64,000 nt of DNA. Origin: Shinisaurus crocodilurus (taxonomy: Eukaryota; Chordata; Lepidosauria; Squamata; Shinisauridae). The stretch covers positions 247,629,797 to 247,693,796 of the forward strand of contig CM037879.1 of NCBI GenBank assembly GCA_021292165.1, given 5' to 3'. The notes under the pieces are model-generated. The model had not been told where the DNA came from and did no database searches. It was given only the letters and a program-made list of their open reading frames with translations. Within the stretch, counting starts at the first letter, position 1. Each line of letters begins with the position of its first letter. Positions 57,101-64,000 of this stretch are shown one piece after another. The position numbers and the translations under genes are program-made.

Positions 57101-60100
57101 TTGAGTGTGGGTTATCGTGTTATCTAAACCCAGCCAGTGGCTGGCAGTGGCTCTCCAAGGTTTCAGGCAGGAATTTTTCCAGCCCTACCAGGAGATGCCA
57201 GGGATTGAACCAGGGCCCTTCTGCATGCAAAACAGGTTCTCTACCCCTGAGCCATGGCCCCTTCGTAGGAACGTGCTGTAGATTTGAGATAGCAGTACTC
57301 ACTAGCTTAGACATAAAACACAGGGATGCCCTTTTCTTTTTTGCTGAAATATGCAATAGATTATAAGCTCCTTGGAGTAGGGATCAGTCTTTTTCCCCAT
57401 TCTGTTTTTCTGTCAAGTGCCATGTACAGAGATGGTACTATATAAATAATATACTAGAACCACATCTTAAATAAGTAAAGCCAACTACTGATATTCCATA
57501 GTTCTTAAAGCTCAACTTAAAAAAGGCGGGGGGAGAGAGAGACGTTTCTACCAAGAATGAAAACACCTCCCTCAAGAATTGTGGATTGTTCAGCATCAGC
57601 AGGAGTTTACTGGCAAACAACCATTTCTGACTAAGATTTATGCTCCTTAAAGGGTCTAACTGTTTGTGTATATGAAAAGAAAACAATATAATGATGCGTT
57701 GAAATTATGCCAAATCCGGTTCAAAGTCTTTCCCAAATCACTCTTAGCATCTCCTTGTTTCTTCCTTAACTACTGCATGTTGCATTAGGTGATCTCTACT
57801 ATACGTCAATGCCCAACTTCTGCTTTCGCCTCATACTTGTCTTGATTAATGTAGCCTGTCGAATCTCTTGCTGGAGGAACCAGGTGTGTGTGTTTGTGTG
57901 TGTTTTAAAGCAGAGGCAGGGAACCCCAGGTCAGGAGGACAAATCCAGCCTTCCTGGGGTTCTAATCTGGCCCTCTGGAGATCCCTTTCTCCCCAACAAC
58001 CAGTTATTTAATGGTTTTGTGGCTTTTGTGCAGTCTTTTTCCCATTCTAAAAGGCTGAAACATCTCACCTAAGGCTTAGTTACTGTCAATAAGAACTTTA
58101 AGCTACAGTATGCTGGTATTTTATTTTATTTTTTGTATTTTGGCCCCACTGCCTTGCCCCCTTTGTCTTTGGCTGTGCCCACCACTGGGATGCAGCCCCT
58201 GAGAGGTTCCCCACTTCTGTTGTAAAGCGTGTTGTATAAATATTAAATAGAAGCAATAATAGCAATGTGTTATGCCATGGTTTTTGTATAGAGTGGGTTT
58301 TGTTTTCCTAAAGTATTTTATTTATTTATTTATTTATTTATTATATTTATACCCCGCCTTTTTTCCTGCAAGGAACCCAAGGCGGCTTACATAATCTTCC
58401 TCCTCTTCCTCTCCATTTTATCCTCACAACAACCCTGTGAGGTAGGTTATAATGACTGGGTTCAGACAACACAATAACCTACACTCAAGGGTTGAGTATG
58501 GGTTGAGTGTGGGTTGTCGTTGAACCATGGGTTGTTGTTGAAATGTGGGTTATCATGCTGTCTGAACCCAGTCAATATAGTTGAACTTCCTTAACTTTTT
58601 ACACTCATGGCTTCACCAGATCATCCATTCACTCCATCCACCACATCAACCATGTTCTCAGCTAGACATGAGTGGATTAAGAACTAGTCCCTGCCTGATC
58701 CCAGTGGCCCCATCTGAATCTTCTCCTGAGCACTCTAAATTAATGACATTAGAAAACATTGGACAATTCTTATTGGGCTTCTAAAAATTAAGCCTAGCAA
58801 CAATGCAATATGAGAATTTATTTATTTATATTTATTTATTTAATATATTTATTTACCGCCCATCAGCCAAAAGGCTCCCTGGGCAGTTTACAAGAGAAAC
58901 AGGATAAAAACAATAATCTTAAAACCAAAAGTATCATTAAAATAGAAATACAAATACCATATAATACAAGAGAATGTTACATGGATGACATAAAAACTAG
59001 CGCCTGAATCTGCTTATTTTACTCATTCCTCCCCATGCCCTTTTCCTTTTGTACGGTGTCTATCAGATTACATACCATTAAGAGAGCACTCCTACAGTCC
59101 CTGGGAGAGTGTCCGAGACCACAGGATATTTTGGATTCCACCTCCCAAGGCCATAGACATTTCTATGACCTTAGGAAGGGGAATCTGACAGTGAAGCCTT
59201 CCCTCTCCACATTATAGCCACTGCAAAAGGAACCACAGCTTCTGCTTCCTGAGGTCGCAAGAGCGACCTTGGATGACCTCAAAGAGGTCACAAAGGGGGC
59301 CTTGTGGTGGGTAGTGAAGGGAGAGGAGAGGCCAGGATCCTTTTAAAAAAGACACAACACCCAAGGAAAAAGGGATGGAAAGGGAACAGGAAAATGAAGA
59401 AGTCTTCCAGAATGGCTGGTGAAATGGCCCTGCTTCCCCTCTCATCTCCTTCTGTTACAGTTTGCTGGGGCTGACAAGTGAAGGAGGAGGCACCATCATG
59501 GGGGTGGTCTTTCAGAAGGGCTAGTGGAATGGCCCTGCTTCCCCTTTCATCTCCCTCTGTATGGCCTATTGTAATTGCTGCTGGTTGAGGGAGAAGTCTG
59601 ATGGAGGTGGCCATTCAGCGGGGCTGGTGGAGTGGCCCCACTTTTTTCATATTTATATGATATGATCATACTATAACATGTTGAAGTTATATAAATAATG
59701 CTGAAATACTGAAAACATATAAGTACTGTAACTCAGTTTCTACCAGCGAACCTGTTCCTGGATGTTAAGGAGAGGGATGTGGTGCTTTGAGATAGGACTT
59801 TGTAAATTGTTAATCTAACTTGGCAACAAGGGATCATCTCTGCAAATCTATAGTTCTTACTTCCTGAATCTGCTCAGGAATAGCTCCCAATTGCAGCTGC
59901 AGTAACACCTCATCCAAGGCATGTCTAACTGAGGAGTCAAAAAATTAAGTATGGGGCCAGTGTAGCAAGCTAATCATTCTTTTGTTCTGAGAGGTGCGTT
60001 AATGTTCACCTAGAGTTCCAGAAGGTTGAGGGGTAGCCCAGCTGTCCACCTAAATATTCCTGTTAGTTCTTCTTCTCACAGACGTTTTGCTATTGTTCAT

Positions 60101-62879
60101 AGAATTAATTAAGAAGAGGCAATTATTCAAGGGAAGAAATAGAAACATGTTTTTGAACAGATAAACTTATTAGAACCTAATTAGGACTAGCCATGTATGG
60201 CCAAGAGCACTGTGGTTTGTGACAGATGTTCAGACATTGCTATGCCAGGGAAACTTTCCCCGCTGACCTATGATGCCATGTACATTTGCATTAAATGTCT
60301 ATGCACCTGTATAAAACTGTAACTGGAATGGTGTTCCATCCATGCATTCTCTTAAAACAGTCCCTTTGGATGTAAAGCAGACTGAGACTTGGTGGCTGGT
60401 AGTAGAATCTAAACACAGACATGTCTAAAGATCAGACCTCCTTGAGCAACAAAAACAGTTCAGTACAATCAATGTGCTGCACTACATTGTTGTTATTGCT
60501 GGATTTTCTATTTTTCTTAATGACTACCTTGGGTTTGTTTGTTTTGCTGCTTTTGATACTTCTGCTTTGATTTGTTTTTAACTTATTGTTGTTAGCCTCA
60601 TTGAGCTCTTCAAAGGAAAAGGAGGCTATAAATGGCTTAAAGAAATACATGAAGGCCTGGGTTTAACTGAGACAGTCTGGATTTTGGTCAACTGGTCATA
60701 GATTCAGAGTGATGACAGGCACTCTTTAGATCATCTGGTACATTCCCTTTCCCTAAAATGAGATAATTTGTATCTAAAACATCCATCTCAATTTGTTCTT
60801 GAAAATCTCCACAACCTTCATTCCAAATTTAACCCACTCGACCTTCCTCTCGTTTAAGCCATTGCTCCCAACTTCATCCTCTTCAGTTAGGGTGAACCAT
60901 TGTTCCCACATTTCTTTCTAGCATCCTTTTTAGTTATTTGAAAACAATCAAGATGTCTCCCTTAATTTAGTCTTCTCTGGCCTAAGCATGCCTAGTTCCT
61001 TCAGTATCTCCTTAGGGTGCAATCCTATGCATGTTTAGACAGAAAAAAGTCCTACAACTGCCAGCATGCCCCAGTCAGCATGGGATTTTGCCCTTATAAG
61101 ATTTAGGGTGCAACCCATCAGGCTCCCTGTAACCCTCCAAACTCGGAGGGTTATGGGCATCCTATGCAGAACAGGAGGAATATGGAGGCAAAGGTCACCT
61201 CCACACTCCTCCCACCCTGCAAAGCAGCCATAGACAGGCCTGTGGCTTACGCTGGCTCAGCTTGTCTGAGTGTGGAAAGCTAAGCAGGGTCAGGCCTGGT
61301 TATTACTTGGATGGGAGACCCCTCCTCTAGTTTCCTGCATTGAACAGGGGGTTGAACTCGATAGCCTTGTAGGCTCCTTCCAACTCTATAATCTATGAAA
61401 TCTATGAAATCAGCTAGACGGCCAATTTCAGCTGTCTAACTGCGGTGCTTCAGAGCAGGAGGAAAGGAGGCTGAGGTGCCACCAGGATACATCATATCTT
61501 GGCGGCACTGGTCTCCTCCCTTTTCTGCCCCCCTCCCTGCCCCCTAAACTCCTTCTCTGAGGTTGCTTTTGCAACCTTGGAGATGCAGATGGCGCCGTTC
61601 TTTCTGTGCTGGCTGTGGGGGGAGGGGGATCTGAGGTCAGAGTGATTTTGCGACCTTGGAGCTGGGAATCCAAATGATCAGATGGCCCTCTAGATGCTGT
61701 CTAGGGGGCCATATGATTGCTCTGCCCCCTTCTAAGCATTTGGTGGGGAATCTGTGGCCCTACAGATGTTGCTGGACTGCAACTCCCATCATCACTGACT
61801 ATTGGCCATGTTGGTTGGAGCTGATGGGGGTTGGAGACCAACAGCATCTGGAGAGCCACAGGTTTCCCACCTCTGTTCTAAACCTTTAATCATCCTTATA
61901 CCTTTCTTCAGAAACACTTCCCCACACTTGCCTTCCTCTGCTGTGGAACACAGTATTCCTTGGCTGTGAGAAGGATCAAGGGATATCTAGACCATAGATA
62001 TCATTTTCATAGTCATTTAGTCATAGTCATAGTCGATGCTTAATATCTATCCCTTGTTCCTGCCCAGAGCCAAGGGATAACTGGGGGATGCGTGTCTCCT
62101 TCCTCTGCCTTGCGTTTGCTGCTGTGTAATGCCAGGTCTGTTACCCAAAAAACATATTTAATCCATGACTTAATCCTGGATGAGGGTGCGGACCTGGCAT
62201 GTATTACGGAGACCTGGCTGGACAGGGCTGCTGCTCCAACTCTTGGGGCTTTGTGTCCACCTGGGTTTACGTATGCCCAGCAACCGAGGACTGGAGGACG
62301 GGGAGTGGGAGTGGCTGTTATCTACCGGGAGTCCTTGGTCCTTACCAGACTCCCTCTCCGGGAGACCAAGTTTATCGAGTGCATGTACTGGAGGTTGGGT
62401 CCAAAGGGCAGTCTGCTCGTGTACCGTCCACCCCACTGCACGTCAGACTCCCTGGCCGAGGTGCTAGAGGTGGTCTCCAATGTGCGTGTACTGTCCCCCA
62501 GGCTATTGGTGCTGGGGGACTTCAACATACACTCGGAGGCTGCCATCATGGGGGCACCTTGGGACTTCATGGAGACCATGGCTTCCTGGGAGCTGCACCC
62601 TGTATCAACTGGACCTACCCATGTAGCCGGTCATGCGCTAGACTTGGTTTTCGTTTCCAGTGAGGGAGGAAATGATCTGGAAATCGGGGGTATATACACC
62701 ACCCCCTTGTCATGGTCAGATCACTATCTGGTAGGGCTGGATTTCTTGGTGCCACAACCCCTCTGCAGGGGTGAGGGACCTATTAGGATGATCCGCCCTT
62801 GATTAGCTTCCACTGGGCATTAAAAATGTGGCTTTTCAGGCGGGAATATGGGGTGGGTTAGGATTTTTAATTGTGTTTT

Positions 62880-62910
<31 letters not shown>

Positions 62911-64000
62911 CCCGTATTTTATTGCATTGTACATAGCTCAGAGTGGCTGGATGTCTGGCCAGATGGGCGATTCATAAATATAATAAATAAATAAATAAAT
63001 AAATAAATTTAACTCTCATGGCTTTCCCCAAAGAATGATTGGAATTGTAGTTTGGTAAAGGACCTGAGAATTATATTTTCAAGATACAGAACTAACAAAA
63101 CCACATTTTCCAGGCTTCCCTGGGGCATGAGAATGACAATTCAACCAGGAAAAAAAATCTGCAGTGTCGATCTACCCCGAGACGATAACTTCCATATGGG
63201 TTTTAAGATGACCATGGTTTAGCCCCATATTGTAAGCTTTCAGTGCAAGTGCTCAGTCTTGAAACTTGTGCTACAATGAAGAGCAGAGAGAATGCCTTTC
63301 TCTTTTCTTTTCCACTATTGTAAATTCTCACACGTTTAGTCATTGTGGGCTGGTGTGTCTGTAGGAATAGGTCACAGGATGTAACATCTTGGAATTAGTC
63401 ATTTTACCTTGTACTAACAGAAAACATGGCTGGCACATCTCAGTATAGAAATATAACAACAACAACAACAACAACATCATCATCATACTGAAGCCATATT
63501 TATGGTGGCCACTTACACATTGCCCAAAAAAGAGGACACTGATTTGCATAAATATAAATTATATATATATAATTTATATGCACAGATGCAAATTTAGAAA
63601 CAGTTACCATAATTTAAATAGAAAAACAACATATCTTGCCATAGCAAGGAAGTAACCAGGTGACCTGAGTGCCTGCCCAGTGTTCTTGATGGGCAACTTC
63701 AAGGCCCCAGTTCTCCCTTCTTCTCTCTTTAAATTGGACTTGAACTGGGCAGCTCTTCAAATAGAGCACACCTTCAAACAGAGTACAATTTACCAGGAGC
63801 AGTAGAATAACAGTGTGCTATTCAAGTACATATCGGCAACGTCTTCTAAGAACATACATCTCCCCCTCCCCCTTATTTTACATGGCTTCAGAAAAATTGA
63901 TGGAACCAACCTAGAAGAAGATAACATTGAACTGAATGAAGAAGGAAGACCTGTGCGAAGAGCGAACAAACCTCCTTTATTTGATTGCTATTGCTGTGGA
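53220..64000 (+). CDS. SLC17A8: Vesicular glutamate transporter 3, 5' part only
   Basis: Visible coding segments are 53220-53320 and 63892-64000, with the rest of the gene beyond the window. Together they give the first 70 residues: [20 protein letters not shown] in exon 1 and, in exon 2, [14 protein letters not shown] followed by [10 protein letters not shown]. This matches the N-terminus of VGLUT3 (human begins [20 protein letters not shown]). The visible part is the cytoplasmic tail before the first membrane helix. Family role: proton-gradient-driven glutamate uptake into synaptic vesicles, in inner hair cells and some serotonergic, cholinergic and GABAergic neurons. The position downstream of SCYL2 agrees with conserved vertebrate synteny. 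Splice phase 2 joins AG to A, giving Arg. Confidence 0.93.
54005..54110 (-). repeat. Dispersed reptilian repeat, family not assigned
   Basis: GGGGTAGCTCTGTTAGTCTG followed by CACAGAGTCCTGTGACTCC and TTAAAGACTAGCAAATTTATT is a phrase I recognise as widespread in reptile genomes, but I cannot name its family with confidence. Confidence 0.4.
54144..54194. repeat. (ATG)n microsatellite, about 17 units
   Basis: Pure ATG/GAT run inside SLC17A8 intron 1. It produces an open poly-Ile frame on the minus strand, which is not a gene. Confidence 0.95.
54430..54512. repeat. Short palindromic interspersed repeat (AAGTCCCATTG type)
   Basis: TATGTATACTTACCTGGGAG with CCATAGGACTTACCTCTCAG and GCATAGGATGGTGTTG. 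Confidence 0.65.
55674..56236. mobile_element. Outer MITE interrupted by another MITE
   Basis: GGGCAGTATTCCATGAGG at the left and TTGAATACTACCTATAG at the right are loosely inverted. TTGCACAACGGAG on the left side recurs inverted and direct on the right (TTGTGCAAGCAG, TTGCACAACGGATCC). The element is split at 55926-56129. Confidence 0.5.
55926..56129. mobile_element. Inner palindromic MITE with CAGTGGAGGCTGGTG ends
   Basis: CAGTGGAGGCTGGTG at the left, TACCAGCCTCAACTG at the right. The arms ATCCACTCTGGGTTTTAGTC with AAGGCGCTATCCATGG pair with CCATGGAAAGCGCCTT and AGATTAAAACCCAGAGTGG around an 18-base CCCCACCCCC loop. Confidence 0.75.
56468..56830. mobile_element. MITE inside SINE, first of two
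   Basis: CCCGGTTCGCATGATCATAG at the left; CCCTGCAATCATGTGATCCAGG at the right in pieces. Inside, GGTGGCTTGTTGCC and GGTTAACAAGCCACC words are mutually inverted. GTTCGCACAACATGACAAGC is a further internal end, so the element may be a compound. Confidence 0.55.
56831..57131. mobile_element. MITE inside SINE, second of two
   Basis: TGACTGAGTTCAGACAACAT at the left; GTGTTATCTAAACCCAGCCA at the right. It is rich in inverted ACCCACACTC and GAGTGTGGGT words. Same family as 58456-58571. Confidence 0.65.
58320..58450 (-). repeat. MIR/CORE-like SINE, minus, cut by a MITE
   Basis: (TTTA)n, ATACCCCGCCTTTTTTCC and TTTATCCTCACAACAACC, then GTGAGGTAGGTT, where the element stops at a GGGTTCA-type MITE. 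Its head is not found on the other side. Confidence 0.7.
58454..58573. mobile_element. Compact palindromic MITE with TGACTGGGTTCAGAC ends
   Basis: TGACTGGGTTCAGACAACAC at the left and GCTGTCTGAACCCAGTCA at the right pair almost perfectly. The 120-base body has ACCTACACTC and GAGTGTGGGT words. It is the smallest clean member of this family in the window. Confidence 0.75.
58815..58990 (-). repeat. LINE 3' tail, minus
   Basis: (TTTA)n, then ATTTACCGCCCATCAGCC and CCCTGGGCAGTTTACAAG, then an A-rich stretch. It resembles the 3' end of L2/CR1-type LINEs in reverse. Confidence 0.55.
59425..59640. repeat. Degenerate repeats with GGCCCTGCTTCC core
   Basis: AATGGCCCTGCTTCCCCTCT near 59425 and AATGGCCCTGCTTCCCCTTT near 59530, about 105 bases apart, with a third partial unit (GGAGTGGCCCCAC) at 59630. 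The same phrase is found at 33805-34720. Confidence 0.5.
61093..61722. mobile_element. Foldback element family K, copy 4, interrupted by a 5S SINE
   Basis: CTGTAACCCTCCAAACTCGG at the left and GGGGGCCATATGATTGC at the right. It is collinear with 37689-38148 on both sides of 61236-61410. Removing that SINE restores continuity at the CAAAGCA...TAGACGGCCAATTT segment. Confidence 0.7.
61236..61410 (+). mobile_element. 5S-rRNA-derived SINE, complete
   Basis: The head (61239-61320) keeps the 5S gene internal promoter: GGAAAGCTAAGCAGGGTCAG (A box), then TTACTTGGATGGGAGACC (C box). The tail (GGGGGTTGAACTCGATAGCC onward) is CR1-like and ends in ATCTATGAAAT repeats. CAGCCATAGAC before it and CAGCTAGAC after it look like an imperfect target duplication. 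SINE3-type architecture. Not a functional 5S gene. Confidence 0.85.
61746..61873. mobile_element. Palindromic MITE (TGCAACTCCCATCAT type)
   Basis: GGGGAATCTGTGGCCCTAC with CAGATGTTGCTGG at the left pairs with CCAACAGCATCTGG and GAGAGCCACAGGTTTCCC at the right. Confidence 0.6.
62092..62802 (+). CDS. LINE APE-type endonuclease, open frame
   Basis: 236 open codons: [30 protein letters not shown] (catalytic Glu region), [27 protein letters not shown] (Asp/Asn region), [14 protein letters not shown] and [13 protein letters not shown] (terminal SDH). All expected catalytic stretches are present and there is no frameshift. The stop comes where the deletion joins the 3' end. Transposon gene; without its polymerase it cannot move by itself. 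Confidence 0.75.
   Translation: MSPSSALRLLLCNARSVTQKTYLIHDLILDEGADLACITETWLDRAAAPTLGALCPPGFTYAQQPRTGGRGVGVAVIYRESLVLTRLPLRETKFIECMYWRLGPKGSLLVYRPPHCTSDSLAEVLEVVSNVRVLSPRLLVLGDFNIHSEAAIMGAPWDFMETMASWELHPVSTGPTHVAGHALDLVFVSSEGGNDLEIGGIYTTPLSWSDHYLVGLDFLVPQPLCRGEGPIRMIRP
62973..63007. repeat. (AAAT)n LINE tail
   Basis: The microsatellite tail of the deleted LINE copy. Confidence 0.9.
63457..63486. repeat. (AAC)n(ATC)n microsatellite
   Basis: About six AAC units then ATC units in SLC17A8 intron 1. Confidence 0.85.
63892..64000 (+). CDS. SLC17A8: SLC17A8 exon 2, 5' part (cut by window end)
   Basis: Acceptor ATGGCTTCAG at 63882-63891 after a pyrimidine-rich stretch. Begins with one base completing Arg34, then [20 protein letters not shown] to [10 protein letters not shown] at the window end. 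[14 protein letters not shown] is identical to human VGLUT3; the next few residues (RRANK) differ. Confidence 0.95.

Larger units (their letters stand above)
56399..57261 (-). repeat. tRNA-derived SINE split by two MITEs
   Basis: The SINE pieces are 56399-56467 (GGAACATACGAAGCTGCC onward) and about 57132-57261 (CAGTGGCTCTCCAAGGTTTC to CTGAGCCATGGCCCC). Joined, they make one minus-strand SINE equal in plan to 926-1114. The inserted 660 bases are palindromic MITEs. Confidence 0.8.
62032..63007 (+). mobile_element. Internally deleted LINE copy with an open endonuclease frame
   Basis: Same family as 38966-42315. It starts at CGATGCTTAATATC, keeps the endonuclease, then jumps near 62801 directly to the last coding codons (GGGCATTAAAAATGTGGC) and the 3' UTR with (AAAT)n tail. 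All of the reverse transcriptase is missing. A TG microsatellite (62886-62910) sits in the 3' UTR. Confidence 0.85.
53321..63891. other. SLC17A8: SLC17A8 intron 1: contents
   Basis: 10.6 kb. Holds an ATG microsatellite, nested MITEs (55674-56236), a tRNA SINE split by two MITEs (56399-57261), MIR-like and LINE tails, a family K element interrupted by a 5S SINE (61093-61722), a deleted LINE (62032-63007) and several microsatellites. Nothing is recognised in 53321-54000, 54515-55670, 57262-58315, 59645-61010 or 63010-63450. Confidence 0.65.

Noticed and set aside
61239..61320. Possible 5S rRNA gene
   Set aside because: Only the promoter-bearing part resembles 5S rRNA; it is fused to a LINE-like tail and has relatives elsewhere in the window, so it is a SINE.
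1..64000. CRISPR arrays, bacterial operons or phage-type systems
   Set aside because: No spaced direct-repeat arrays or compact coding clusters exist; the window is spliced vertebrate DNA.

Overview
The window is vertebrate nuclear DNA, most likely from a squamate reptile (a lizard-type genome). Small exons sit in long introns, there is a CpG island promoter, and the repeats are those typical of squamates: tRNA-derived and 5S-rRNA-derived SINEs, CR1/L2-type LINEs, MIR-like SINEs and a very high density of palindromic MITEs. The exact species cannot be read from the sequence. No bacterial-type features (operons, CRISPR arrays, insertion sequences) are present. Two protein genes are supported, both on the + strand. 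SCYL2 (SCY1-like pseudokinase 2, also called CVAK104) is complete for coding sequence. It has a CpG island with a probable non-coding first exon near 2.4-2.6 kb and 17 coding exons from 9652 to 43081. All splice phases join, giving 2763 bp and 920 codons plus stop. A long, nearly repeat-free stretch to about 47.87 kb is probably its 3' UTR. Downstream in the same orientation is the start of SLC17A8 (vesicular glutamate transporter 3): first coding exon 53220-53320 and the first 109 bases of exon 2 at 63892-64000, cut by the window edge. This is the same gene order as human chromosome 12q23. Layout: 1-2.1 kb is repeat-rich upstream DNA; 2.16-2.68 kb CpG island; 2.6-42.46 kb SCYL2 introns and exons with dozens of transposon remnants, including a nearly intact antisense LINE of about 3.3 kb in the last intron; 42.46-47.87 kb last exon and probable 3' UTR; 47.9-53.1 kb intergenic; 53.2-64 kb SLC17A8 exon 1, intron 1 and the start of exon 2. 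The two products have separate cellular roles (clathrin-linked trafficking and synaptic vesicle glutamate loading) and are neighbours by synteny only. The most unusual observation is an inverted duplication. The 100 bases covering the region just upstream of, and including, the SLC17A8 start codon (53138-53237) recur at 51988-52087 in opposite orientation with two mismatches, separated by 1050 bases. Other notable structures are a hAT-like element with a perfect 8-bp target duplication and a GAGTC-rich end (50812-51583), a 5S-rRNA SINE nested in a foldback element, MITEs nested in a tRNA SINE, a CR1 insertion starting a few bases after a SCYL2 splice donor, and a two-codon upstream ORF in a perfect Kozak context at the SCYL2 promoter. 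Assignments come from reading the sequence and from remembered family features; no database search was run.
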